NCBI RefSeq assembly: GCF_019083965.1
Contig: NZ_JAHRCY010000007.1
Span: 1 to 64,000, forward strand
DNA length: 64,000 nt
Direction of reading: 5' to 3'
Origin: Catellatospora tritici
Lineage (GTDB): Bacteria; Actinomycetota; Actinomycetes; Mycobacteriales; Micromonosporaceae
The position numbers and the translations under genes are program-made. A model generated the notes under the pieces. That model saw nothing but the letters and a program-made list of their open reading frames with translations, made no database searches and was not told the DNA's origin. Of this stretch, positions 9,123-17,273 are shown one piece after another (the stretch's first letter is position 1; each line of letters opens with the position of its first letter).

Positions 9123-9869
9123 GTGACCAGGACCGCCACCCGTGCCCCGAAAGTCGACCAGGTATGCGCCGAGGCCGTCGACACGGCTCGTGCCGCGATC
9201 ACCGATGACGCCGGTCATGTCGGCGAGCATCTGCACGCGGTCGCCGAAGGCGACCGTGTGGTGACCCACTACTTCGCCTGCGACCTGCCCGGATACCGGG
9301 GCTGGCAGTGGGCGGTCACCGTCACCCGCGCCCCGCGCAGCAAGCATGTGACCATCTGCGAGACGGTCCTGCTGCCCGGCGGCGACGCGCTGCTGGCCCC
9401 CGGCTGGGTGCCCTGGCACGAGCGGCTGCACCCCGGTGACCTGGGCGTGGGCGATCTGCTGCCCACTCCGGAGGACGACGAGCGGCTGACCCCCGGCTAC
9501 CTGCTCAACGGCGACCCGGCCGTGGACGAGGTCGCCTGGGAGCTGGGCCTGGGCCGCCCCCGCGTCCTGTCCCCGCTGGGTCGCGAAGAAGCGGCCCAGC
9601 GCTGGTACGACGGCGAGAACGGCCCCGACGCGCCCATCTCCGTGGCGGCCCCGCGCACCGCCCGCTGCGTGTCGTGCGCGTTCTACGCGCCGCTGGCCGG
9701 TTCGCTGGGGCGCGTCTTCGGCGCCTGCGCCAACGTGTACGCCCCCGACGACGGTCGGATCGTCTCGCTCGACCACGGCTGCGGCGGCCACTCCGAGGTC
9801 CTCATCGACGAGACCGTCATCCCCGCCCCGCCCACCATCTACGACGACGGCGGCGTCGAAGAGGTATAG
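9123..9869 (+). CDS. DUF3027 domain-containing protein
   Basis: Actinobacterial protein of unknown function (DUF3027). Conserved features: HLHAVAEGDRVVTHYFACDLPGYRGW near the N-terminus, WVPWHERLHPGDLGVGDLLP in the middle, and a C-terminal Cys-containing part (CVSCAFYAPLAGSLGRVFGACAN, later GCGGHSEV) that could bind metal. Length 248 aa is normal. GTG 9123 is preferred since GAGGAAG ends 10 nt before it; ATG 9114 is too close to that RBS. The gene is divergent from the NCS2 permease. Confidence 0.85.
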   Translation: MTRTATRAPKVDQVCAEAVDTARAAITDDAGHVGEHLHAVAEGDRVVTHYFACDLPGYRGWQWAVTVTRAPRSKHVTICETVLLPGGDALLAPGWVPWHERLHPGDLGVGDLLPTPEDDERLTPGYLLNGDPAVDEVAWELGLGRPRVLSPLGREEAAQRWYDGENGPDAPISVAAPRTARCVSCAFYAPLAGSLGRVFGACANVYAPDDGRIVSLDHGCGGHSEVLIDETVIPAPPTIYDDGGVEEV

Positions 9870-9880
9870 CCCGACCCCAG

Positions 9881-9955
9881 GATCGCTCGAGTTGCCCGGC
9901 AATCGGGGGAAAGACCGGTCAAGATACGCCCGCCTGCCCGGCAACTCGAATGATC
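9881..9955. terminator. long inverted repeat between convergent genes
   Basis: Arms 9881-9901 and 9935-9955 are complementary at 18 of 21 positions, both containing TTGCCCGGCA or its partner, with a 33-nt loop. They lie between the DUF3027 and mqnB stop codons, so they probably terminate both; the long loop is unusual for a simple terminator. Confidence 0.5.
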
Positions 9956-9962
9956 TAGGCGG

Positions 9963-10607
9963 TCACCAGCTGCCCGCCAGGGCGGCCAGGTGCGGGGCGG
10001 CGGCGGTGAGGGCGGACAGGGCGTCGCCGATGCGCCAGGAGGCGCGGTCGCGCGGGCCGACCGGGTTGGAGATGGTACGCAGCTCCGCGAACGGCACCCC
10101 GGCCTGCTCGGCGGCGCACGCCACCCCGTAGCCCTCCATCGCCTCGGCCAGCGCCAGCGGATGGCGGGCGACCAGGTCACGTGCGGTCTCGGCGGTGCCG
10201 GTGACCGTGGACAGCGTGAGCACGTCGCCGACGACGGCGTCGGGCAGCACTCGGCGCAGCGCGGCCAGGAGGTCCTTGTCCGCCTCCAGGGTGGCGGTGC
10301 CGAAGCCGAGATCGTCGAGGCTGATGAAGCCGGTGTCCGCCTCCGGTGCCTGGGCACCCAGGTCGGCGGCGATGCTGCGGGCGCCGAGGACCATACCGCC
10401 GGGCTCGACGCCGATGCCGCCCGCGATACCGGCGGAGACGACCGCGCGGTAGCGCGAACCGGCCAGGGCCAGCAGCCGGGCCGTGCCCGCGGCGGCCGCC
10501 GCCGGGCCGACCCCGACCGGTGTCACGGTCACCGGATGGTCGGCGGGCATCCCGCGCAGCAGCGCCTCCGCCTCGGCCGCCACCGCGGTCACGACCAGCA
10601 GCGTCAC
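9963..10607 (-). CDS. mqnB: futalosine hydrolase
   Basis: Second enzyme of the futalosine menaquinone pathway: hydrolyses futalosine to hypoxanthine and dehypoxanthine futalosine. The nucleoside-phosphorylase-like fold is visible in LLVVTAVAAEAEALL at the start, GIAGGIG near residue 75, and EAMEGYGVACAAEQAGVPF with the catalytic-type Glu/Met segment near residue 165, then ELRTISNPVG. 214 aa is typical. The GTG start overlaps the stop of the membrane-protein gene by 4 nt (GTGA), indicating coupling. The partner mqnD is nearby on the plus strand. Confidence 0.92.
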   Translation of the reverse strand: MTLLVVTAVAAEAEALLRGMPADHPVTVTPVGVGPAAAAAGTARLLALAGSRYRAVVSAGIAGGIGVEPGGMVLGARSIAADLGAQAPEADTGFISLDDLGFGTATLEADKDLLAALRRVLPDAVVGDVLTLSTVTGTAETARDLVARHPLALAEAMEGYGVACAAEQAGVPFAELRTISNPVGPRDRASWRIGDALSALTAAAPHLAALAGSW

Positions 10608-11443
10608 TTCTTCGTCCCCTCGTCGGTCGGGTCCAGCGACGACGGACGGTACACGTGGAAGCCCTCGGGGATGGTGCGCGCCTCCTGTTGCGGCACCCGC
10701 GCCACGGCGTCGGATCCGCTCGGCGGCCCCGACACGACCTCGCCGCTGAGCACCGGGCCGGTCGCCCTGGCGGCAGGGTCGGCGGGCAGCCGCAGTGCGA
10801 GCAGCGCGCCGACGCTGAGCAGCAGGGCCGCCACCCACATCGGCCAGGCGGGCACCGCGAGCCCGATGACCAGTCCGGTGGCTCCGGTGGCCAGGCCCGC
10901 GATCAGGCCGTACTGGGTGGCGCGGTAGAGGCCGCCGAGCGGGTGCACGGTGCGGGGCAGCAGCCGCCACAGCGCGGTGAGGTGCATCGCCCACTGCGGC
11001 AGGACCAGCGCGAACAGGACCAGCAGCAGCAACCACAGGTCGCCCGCCCACTGGGCGGCCAGCAGGGTGGCGACGGCGCGGCCGACCAGGGTCAGCCCGA
11101 TCGCGGCTCGGGCCAGGCCGGGGGCGCGGCTGACCAGGACCGCGCCGAGCACGGCCAGCACCAGGCTGCCGGTCAGCGCGGCGGACCAGCCGAGGGCGCC
11201 CGGCGACCCGGCCGCCCAGACCAGCCCGGCCAGCAGGGACAGGTCGGCCGCGACCGCGACGGCGTGCAGGTCGAACAGGCGGGCGGCGCGCGGATCGCCA
11301 CCGGAGCCCACGGCCCGCACGCGCAGGGCGGTGCGGGTGAGCCACCGGATGCCGACCACGGACCGGTTGACCGTGGCGACGAGCATGCGGATCATCCGGA
11401 CCAGCAGGTCCGCGAGGTGGCGCAGTGCTTGCAGCAGGGGCAT
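10604..11443 (-). CDS. polytopic membrane protein, hypothetical
   Basis: A 279-aa protein with about six to seven hydrophobic segments (for example LSLLAGLVWAAGS, SLVLAVLGAVLVS, LLLLVLFALVLP and WVAALLLSVGALLAL) and a Pro/charged cytoplasmic tail ending in DPTDEGTKK. It is translationally coupled to mqnB. The ATG at 11443 is only 33 nt from the divergent DUF2530 gene. I do not recognise a family with a known function. Confidence 0.75.
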   Translation of the reverse strand: MPLLQALRHLADLLVRMIRMLVATVNRSVVGIRWLTRTALRVRAVGSGGDPRAARLFDLHAVAVAADLSLLAGLVWAAGSPGALGWSAALTGSLVLAVLGAVLVSRAPGLARAAIGLTLVGRAVATLLAAQWAGDLWLLLLVLFALVLPQWAMHLTALWRLLPRTVHPLGGLYRATQYGLIAGLATGATGLVIGLAVPAWPMWVAALLLSVGALLALRLPADPAARATGPVLSGEVVSGPPSGSDAVARVPQQEARTIPEGFHVYRPSSLDPTDEGTKK

Positions 11444-11482
11444 GGTGCATATCCTGCCAGCGCGTACCCTGTTGGGGTGCCC

Positions 11483-11707
11483 ATGGAACCACCCAAACCG
11501 CTGGACCCGCCGACCGTCCCCTTCGCCCTGGCCGGCATCGGCGCGTTCGCGCTGGTCGGCCTCGTCTTCCTGATCTTCCGGGACTGGCTCGTCGCCAACG
11601 GGCACGAGCACTGGCTGTGGATCTGCGCGGCGGGGGTGCTCTGGGGGCTGCCCGGCCTGGCCACGATGATCGTGCACGACCGGCACCGCCGGGAGCGCCG
11701 CTCGTGA
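11483..11707 (+). CDS. DUF2530 domain-containing small membrane protein
   Basis: A 74-aa protein with two hydrophobic helices (FALAGIGAFALVGLVFLIF and WLWICAAGVLWGLPGLATMI) and a basic C-terminus HDRHRRERRS, matching the actinobacterial DUF2530 pattern. Its TGA overlaps the GTG of mqnD, so the two are coupled. A GTG at 11477 is in frame just upstream; TACCCT at 11464-11469 could be a -10 box placing transcription start close to the start codon (leaderless). Function unknown; conserved beside mqnD. Confidence 0.8.
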   Translation: MEPPKPLDPPTVPFALAGIGAFALVGLVFLIFRDWLVANGHEHWLWICAAGVLWGLPGLATMIVHDRHRRERRS

Positions 11708-12519
11708 GCGCGCCGCTCAGCATCGCCTTCTCGCCCTGCCCCAACGACACGTTCGTGTTCCACGCGCTGGCGCACGGGCTGGTCCCCGGCGCACCGGCGC
11801 TGGACGTGACCTACGCCGATGTCGACGTCACCAACACCGCCGCCCTGGACGGGCGGTTCGACCTGGTCAAGGTGAGCTACGCGGCGCTGCCGTGGCTGCT
11901 GGACTCCTACGAGCTGCTGCCCTGCGGCGGCGCGCTCGGCCGTGGCTGCGGCCCGCTGCTGCTGACGGCGGGACGGACGGACGTCAGCGGGGCGACGGTG
12001 GCCGTGCCCGGCGACCGGACCACGGCGTACCTGCTGTTCCGACTGTGGGCCCAGCAGAGCGGCCAGGTGCCGGGGCGCATCGAGGTGGTGCCGTTCCACG
12101 AGATCATGCCCGGGGTGGCGCAGGGGCGGTTCGACGCCGGACTGGTCATCCACGAGGCCCGGTTCACCTACCCGCGATACGGCCTGACCAGCCTGGTCGA
12201 CCTCGGCGAGTGGTGGGAGTCCGACACCGGGCTGCCGATCCCGCTCGGGGCGATCCTGGCCAAACGCGGTGCGGTCGACCCCGGCGCGGCGACGGAGTGG
12301 GTGCGCGCGTCGGTGCGGGCGGCCTGGGCCGACCCGGCGGCCAGCCGCGACTACGTGCTCGCGCACGCGCAGGAGATGGAGCCCGACGTCGTCGACCAGC
12401 ACATCAAGCTGTACGTCAACGAGTTCACCGAGGAACTGGGCGAGGCCGGCCACGCCGCCGCCCGAGCCCTGTTGACCCGGGCGGCGGCGGCCGGCCTCGT
12501 TCCCGCGGTGACGCTGTAG
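11704..12519 (+). CDS. mqnD: 1,4-dihydroxy-6-naphthoate synthase
   Basis: Fourth enzyme of the futalosine route to menaquinone; converts cyclic dehypoxanthine futalosine to 1,4-dihydroxy-6-naphthoate. The signature SPCPNDTFVFHAL near the N-terminus and the periplasmic-binding-protein-like fold (VTYADVDVTNTAALDGRFDLVKVS, then LVIHEARFTY with a key His) are present; 271 aa is normal for MqnD. GTG start overlaps the DUF2530 stop by 4 nt. Together with mqnB this shows that the host makes menaquinone by the futalosine pathway; mqnA, mqnC and mqnE are not in the window. Confidence 0.92.
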   Translation: MSAPLSIAFSPCPNDTFVFHALAHGLVPGAPALDVTYADVDVTNTAALDGRFDLVKVSYAALPWLLDSYELLPCGGALGRGCGPLLLTAGRTDVSGATVAVPGDRTTAYLLFRLWAQQSGQVPGRIEVVPFHEIMPGVAQGRFDAGLVIHEARFTYPRYGLTSLVDLGEWWESDTGLPIPLGAILAKRGAVDPGAATEWVRASVRAAWADPAASRDYVLAHAQEMEPDVVDQHIKLYVNEFTEELGEAGHAAARALLTRAAAAGLVPAVTL

Positions 12520-12520
12520 G

Positions 12521-12907
12521 TCAGACCTCCAGCTCGCGGGCGATCGCGTGCAACGCCTCGGCGATCTTCTGGGCGCTCTTCTTCTCGGGGAAGCGGCCGC
12601 GCTTGAGATCGGGCAGGATCTTGCCCTCCAACACCTTGATCATGTCTTCGATCATGTTGTTCAGCTCGTCGGCGGGGCGCCGGCGCAGCTCCACCAGCGA
12701 CGGCGGGGCGTCGATCAGCTTCACCTGCAGCGCCTGGTCCCCCTTGCGACCGGCGGCGACGCCGAACTCGACTTTCTGGCCCGGCTTCAGGTCGGCCACC
12801 CCGCCGGGCAGCGCGGCCTTGTGCACGAAGACGTCCCCGCCCTCGTCACGGGTCAGGAAACCGAAGCCCTTCTCCGTGTCATACCACTTCACCCGACCCG
12901 TAGGCAC
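12521..12907 (-). CDS. cold-shock domain protein with C-terminal extension
   Basis: Nucleic-acid-binding CSD protein. Residues 1-65 carry the RNP motifs KWYDTEKGFGFL and DVFVHKAAL; the next 60 or so residues are a helical extension (ELNNMIEDMIKVLEGKILPDL) common in a longer actinobacterial cold-shock subgroup. The GTG at 12907 is chosen because the CSD begins there (PTGRVKWY). It is convergent with mqnD (1 nt between stops) and upstream of the divergent helicase-associated gene. Confidence 0.88.
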   Translation of the reverse strand: MPTGRVKWYDTEKGFGFLTRDEGGDVFVHKAALPGGVADLKPGQKVEFGVAAGRKGDQALQVKLIDAPPSLVELRRRPADELNNMIEDMIKVLEGKILPDLKRGRFPEKKSAQKIAEALHAIARELEV

Positions 12908-13134
12908 TGCTGCAACACCTGCTTCTCTGCACCGCGGGCGGCTCCGCCCGACACGTCCGACACCGACCACGCCGACGGTGGCCCGCTGACAAGGCTAGCG
13001 ATCGCGCTTCAGGCACCCAACTGGAATCCCCGGCTCGACCGACACAGTCAGGCTAGTCGATGTCAACGCCCGCGAGGGGAACCTCTCCCCGGCGGTCCGC
13101 ACGCGCAGCCCCGACCGGATAGCGTGGAGACACG

Positions 13135-15519
13135 ATGACCACCGAGTACGCCGACCACCTGCGCACGCTGTCCGACGACGCCCTCGGCGCGCTGCTGCGC
13201 CTGCGCCCCGACCTGATCACGCCGGTCCCCACCGACGTGACGGTGCTGGCTGCCCGGGCACAGACCCGGGTCTCGGTGGCCCGCACCCTCGACACCCTCG
13301 ACCGGTTCACCCTGGAGATCCTGGACGCGCTGCGGCTGACCCGGGACCCCGACGGGCACACCACCTCGCTGGCCTCGGTCGTGGCCATGGCGTGCGCCCC
13401 CACGGGCGGCCCCGAACCGGCCCGGGTCGCCGAGGCGGTCGGCAGGCTCCAGGCCAGGGCTCTCGTGTACGGACCCGACGACGCGCTGCGGCTGATCCCC
13501 ACCGTCGACGAGGTGTGCTCGCCGTACCTGGCCGGGCTCGGGCGGCCCGCGGCCGAACTCGACACCACCACCGAGTCCGGCGGCGCGGTGACGGCACTGG
13601 TCGCCGACCCGGCGAAGCTGCGCCGCACCCTGCTCAGCGCGCCCCCGAACGCCCGCGCCGTGCTGGACCGGCTGGCCGAGGGGCCGCCCGTGGGCACCAG
13701 CACCAACCGCAGCGAGCCCGTCGCCTGGCTACTGGAGCACCACCTGCTCGTCGCGACCGGCGACGACGCGGTCGAGCTGCCCCGCGAGCTTGGCCTGCTG
13801 CTGCGCCGCGACGCCGGGCCGCTGGGTCAACTGCACCCCGAACCGCCCGAGGTCACCGGACCGCCCCGGCCGGTGTTGAACGCGGACCGGGCCGGGGCCG
13901 GGCAGGCGATGAGCGCGGTGCGCCATACCGAGGACCTGTTGGAGGCGCTGCACGACGAACCCGCGCCGGTGCTGCGCGGCGGCGGGCTGGGCGTGCTGCC
14001 GCTGCGACGGCTGGCCAAGTCCGCCGGGATCGCCGAACCGCTGGCGGCGCTGCTGCTGGAGACCGCGATGGCGGCCGGGCTGCTGGGCGAGCTGGAGCTG
14101 GGCAGCGAGACCGTGTTCCTACCCGCCGCGGGCTACGACCTGTGGCGCGGCACCCCACTGGCGCAGCGCTGGGCGGTGCTGGCCGGGGCCTGGCTGGCCA
14201 TGCCGCGCCAGCCCGGCCTGGCCGGCGGCCGCGACGAGAAGGACCGGCCGCTGACGGCGCTGTCGCCGCAGCTGGAACGGGCCGGGATGCCCGCCGCGCG
14301 CCGGGCCGTGCTGGCGGAGCTCGCCCAGTTGCCGCCCGGTGCCGCACCCAGCCCCGACGAGCTGCTGGAACGGCTGCGCTGGCAGGCGCCGCGGCGGCTG
14401 CGCGGCCGGGCCGAACTGCATCGCGAGGCCCTGTCCGAGGCGGCCGAGCTGGGCGTGACCGGCTCCGGTGCGCTGACCGGGTACGGCAGGCTGCTGCTGG
14501 ATGTGGGGCACGGCGACGCCGACGGCGACCCGCTCGGGCTGCGTCCCGAGGCCGAGCTGCCGCCGGAGCAGACTCCGCTGGTGGTCGCGCTGGCCGCGCT
14601 GCTGCCGCCCCCGGTCGATCACGTGCTGGTGCAGGCCGACCTGACCGTGGTCGTCCCCGGGCCGCCGGAGTCGGCGCTCGCGGCCGAACTGGACCTGGTC
14701 GCCGAGCACGAGTCCGGCGGCGGCGCCAGCGTGTACCGGGTGACCGCGGCGAGCCTGCGCCGGGCACTCGACGCCGGGTACGCCGGGACGGACCTGCACG
14801 CGCTGTTCCAGCGGCGCTCGCGGACGGCGGTGCCGCAGGCGCTGACCTACCTGATCGACGACGTTTCGCGTACCCACGGCGGGCTGCGCACCGGCGCGGC
14901 CCAGGCATACCTGCGCAGCGACGACGAGGGGCTGGTGTCGGCGGTGCTGGCCGACCGGCGACTGTCGGCGCTGCAATTGCGCCGGCTGGCGCCGACCGTG
15001 CTGATCAGTCCGTTCAGTTCGGGGCGGCTGCTGACGGCGCTGCGCGACGCCGGATACGCGCCGGTCCCCGAGGACGCCACCGGCGCGGCCGTGCTGACCC
15101 GGCCGAAGAGCCGCCGGGCGGCGCCGCGCGCGGCGCTGGAGCCGCAGCCGGATCCGCTGGAGGCGCCGGGGCTGACCGAGCCGCGGCTGCTCGGCATCGT
15201 CGAGGAGATCCGCCGGGGTGAGGCGCGGGCACGGGCCGCGCGCCGGGCCCCGGCCGAGGTGCGGGCCGCCGCGGGGTACCCGATGTCTAGCCTGACCGCG
15301 GTGCAGGCGCACTCGCAGGCACTGGCGGTGCTGCAGCAGGCGGTGCGGGACAAGGCCAAGGTCTGGGTGGGGTACGTCGACGCGCACGGCGCCAACGCGT
15401 CCCGGCTGGTCCGGCCGGTCTCGCTGGGGGCGGGTTATCTGCGCGCCGAGGACGACCGGACCCAGACGCTGCACACGTTCGCGCTGCACCGGATCACGGC
15501 GGCGGCTCCGGCCGATTGA
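13135..15519 (+). CDS. helicase-associated domain-containing protein (XPB/Ssl2-like N-terminal)
   Basis: A 794-aa actinobacterial protein that lacks Walker motifs but has the 'helicase C-terminal/XPB-associated' domain: VDHVLVQADLTVVVPGPPES and the region ending GYLRAEDDRTQTLHTFALHRI, a WYL-like tail. The N-terminal half is helical repeats (DDALGALLRLRPDLITPVP; FTLEILDALRLTRD). It is normally found near a genuine XPB helicase, as here (17274). Likely a partner or regulator in DNA repair/transcription, but the activity is unproven. Confidence 0.82.
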   Translation: MTTEYADHLRTLSDDALGALLRLRPDLITPVPTDVTVLAARAQTRVSVARTLDTLDRFTLEILDALRLTRDPDGHTTSLASVVAMACAPTGGPEPARVAEAVGRLQARALVYGPDDALRLIPTVDEVCSPYLAGLGRPAAELDTTTESGGAVTALVADPAKLRRTLLSAPPNARAVLDRLAEGPPVGTSTNRSEPVAWLLEHHLLVATGDDAVELPRELGLLLRRDAGPLGQLHPEPPEVTGPPRPVLNADRAGAGQAMSAVRHTEDLLEALHDEPAPVLRGGGLGVLPLRRLAKSAGIAEPLAALLLETAMAAGLLGELELGSETVFLPAAGYDLWRGTPLAQRWAVLAGAWLAMPRQPGLAGGRDEKDRPLTALSPQLERAGMPAARRAVLAELAQLPPGAAPSPDELLERLRWQAPRRLRGRAELHREALSEAAELGVTGSGALTGYGRLLLDVGHGDADGDPLGLRPEAELPPEQTPLVVALAALLPPPVDHVLVQADLTVVVPGPPESALAAELDLVAEHESGGGASVYRVTAASLRRALDAGYAGTDLHALFQRRSRTAVPQALTYLIDDVSRTHGGLRTGAAQAYLRSDDEGLVSAVLADRRLSALQLRRLAPTVLISPFSSGRLLTALRDAGYAPVPEDATGAAVLTRPKSRRAAPRAALEPQPDPLEAPGLTEPRLLGIVEEIRRGEARARAARRAPAEVRAAAGYPMSSLTAVQAHSQALAVLQQAVRDKAKVWVGYVDAHGANASRLVRPVSLGAGYLRAEDDRTQTLHTFALHRITAAAPAD

Positions 15520-15559
15520 CCCGTTCCGGCGATGGCCCGGTTTTGGCACCATCGCGGGC

Positions 15560-15754
15560 GTGAGCCCCGACGCGCGTGCCCGCCTGCTGCTGCTCGCCGT
15601 GCTCCTGATCGGATCGGGCGGCTGGTTCGCGCTGTCCTGGGGGCTGATGGGCACCTCTCCGGGCGACGCGGCGGGCGAGGCGGCCGGCGCGGCGCTGGGA
15701 CTGCTGGTGCTGATCTCGGTGGTCGGCACGGTGCGCCGCCACCGGATCCGCTGA
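15560..15754 (+). CDS. small two-helix membrane protein
   Basis: 64 aa with two hydrophobic helices (LLLLAVLLIGSGGWFALSW and GLLVLISVVGTV) and basic ends. GTG start. Not recognised. It resembles the next gene: both share DAAGE...G.A..LLV..S..GT.R, so the two are tandem paralogs. Confidence 0.6.
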   Translation: MSPDARARLLLLAVLLIGSGGWFALSWGLMGTSPGDAAGEAAGAALGLLVLISVVGTVRRHRIR

Positions 15755-15845
15755 GGCCGCCACCCGCCTATCCCCCTAATGCCTGGCAAGCCGGGACGAA
15801 ACGTCCTTCGGATGGCACGCTGGGGGGGTAGGGACAGGGGGCGCG

Positions 15846-16088
15846 ATGACGACAGAGCAGGACGCGGTACGGGAGCAGATCGAGCCGCCCCCATCGAGCC
15901 GGGCCGTGTCGAACCGTGCCGTGATCGTGGTCGGCGGAGTGTCCGCCGCATTGTTGGCCTGGTTCTTCTGGGCCTGGCTGGGTCTGCGACGCAACGTCGT
16001 CGACGCGGCCGGGGAGTCCATCGGCACCGCCATCGCGCTGCTGCTGGTGGTGTCGATAGCCGGGGCGACCTGGCGCGCCCGCCGCTGA
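15846..16088 (+). CDS. small two-helix membrane protein, paralog of previous gene
   Basis: 80 aa; a hydrophilic N-terminus (TTEQDAVREQIEPPPS) precedes two helices (VIVVGGVSAALLAWFFWAWL and GTAIALLLVVSIAGATW) and a basic tail. The second helix and its DAAGE lead-in match the 64-aa gene just upstream, indicating duplication. Function unknown. Confidence 0.6.
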   Translation: MTTEQDAVREQIEPPPSSRAVSNRAVIVVGGVSAALLAWFFWAWLGLRRNVVDAAGESIGTAIALLLVVSIAGATWRARR

Positions 16089-16128
16089 CGTCGCGAGCCA
16101 CGGCGAGCCGGGCCGCTGGGAAAAGGGA

Positions 16129-16162
16129 GTGGGCCGTAGCCACCCCCGCGGCCACGGCCCAC
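16129..16162. terminator. rho-independent-type hairpin
   Basis: Perfect 9-bp arms GTGGGCCGT (16129-16137) and ACGGCCCAC (16154-16162) lie between the convergent small membrane gene and the transpeptidase gene. No long T tract, as usual in high-GC hosts. The remaining bases to 16301 show nothing else. Confidence 0.6.
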
Positions 16163-16301
16163 TGACGTTGCGCTCGCCCCCGTCAGGCGCCCCGAACGCG
16201 CACGGCACTCGGATTACGCGTTCCGGGTGGTCCGGGGTTGCGGGTCGGCATCGGATTCAACCGAACGACCGATCAGCTCCACCCGACCGTCCGAATCGAC
16301 A

Positions 16302-17111
16302 TCAGGTACCCGGCCGACGCCCGAAAATCTTTACCGCGGTTCCGTTCTTGAGCGTGTTCCAGAACTTGACCGCGTCAACAGGCAAAAGGTTGATGCAGCC
16401 GTGCGATCCGATCGCACCGTTGTGGATCCAGGTCGTGGTCTGGTGAAAACCACTACCACCAACCACGCGCTGCCAGTACGGCAGCCACACGTCCCACTCC
16501 TCCGACCAGTTCTTCAACTGCCGGTCGTGGATGGCGAACGAGCCGGTGTCGGTCGCGTAGCCGTTCATGCCGGTCCGGGTCACGGTCGGGCCGTACACGA
16601 TCTTTCCGCCGCTCATCAGCCACACCGTCTGGTGGGTGAGGTCGACGCAGGCGGTCAGGCCGCTGCCCGCGCCGCAGGCGCTCGCCTTGCTGGCGACCAG
16701 GCGCTCGGCGACGTTGCGGGTCATCGGACCGGCCTTGCCGTCCACCGGACGCAGGTCGAACCGCTTCTGGAACTTCTTGATGGCGTCGCAGTCCGCCTGG
16801 GACTGCTTGCCGTCCACGGTCACCTTGCCGTACCCGCCGAGCTTGGCCAGCGCCTGCTCCACCGCCTGCTGGTGCTCGCCCTGCTGGCACGTGGCCGGTT
16901 TCGGGCTGGTGGTGGGCTTGGGCGACGGTGACGGCGGTGGCGGCACCTGGCTGGGCGACGGTTCGGCGGACGGCTGCGCCGAGTCGGCGGGCAGCGGCAG
17001 GTCGGACGCCTGCGCCTGCGCCACCGGGTCCGGCGCGGCGGACTTCGGTTCGCATGCGGCGGTGCCCACCAAGCAGGCGATCGCGAGCACGCTCACGACT
17101 ATTCGACGCAC
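16302..17111 (-). CDS. lipoprotein L,D-transpeptidase (YkuD) with PG-binding domain
   Basis: Cell-wall enzyme forming 3-3 cross-links in peptidoglycan. From the GTG at 17111 (GGGGAGGG just upstream) the protein starts RRIVVSVLAIACLVGTAAC, a signal peptide with lipobox Cys, then a Pro/Ser-rich linker, a peptidoglycan-binding-1 type domain (QADCDAIKKFQKRFDLRPVDG) and a YkuD domain with catalytic SHGCINLLP preceded by HQTTTWIHNGAIG. All catalytic residues (His, Ser/His-Gly-Cys) are intact. An ATG 21 nt upstream would add seven residues before the signal peptide. Divergent from XPB. Confidence 0.9.
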   Translation of the reverse strand: MRRIVVSVLAIACLVGTAACEPKSAAPDPVAQAQASDLPLPADSAQPSAEPSPSQVPPPPSPSPKPTTSPKPATCQQGEHQQAVEQALAKLGGYGKVTVDGKQSQADCDAIKKFQKRFDLRPVDGKAGPMTRNVAERLVASKASACGAGSGLTACVDLTHQTVWLMSGGKIVYGPTVTRTGMNGYATDTGSFAIHDRQLKNWSEEWDVWLPYWQRVVGGSGFHQTTTWIHNGAIGSHGCINLLPVDAVKFWNTLKNGTAVKIFGRRPGT

Positions 17112-17273
17112 CAGGCCCTCCCCGAGGCTCACGGCCGATCCACGCAGAGTCGGCTCTGCTCGGATCTAAGACGGTCTCCACCTGGGCGCAGGTTGCCCTC
17201 CGTGGGAGACTGGACTGTTGACCTGCATCGGATACGGCGCGAGCCGTGTCCCGCCGACGCAGACGAGGTGAGC

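Noticed and set aside
14119..16155. Long minus-strand open frame opposite the helicase-associated gene
   Set aside because: GC-rich antisense shadow; low-complexity Arg/Pro/Gly product with no domain, while the plus frame is clearly coding. The same holds for other long antisense frames such as 5647-7491 and 17313-18860.
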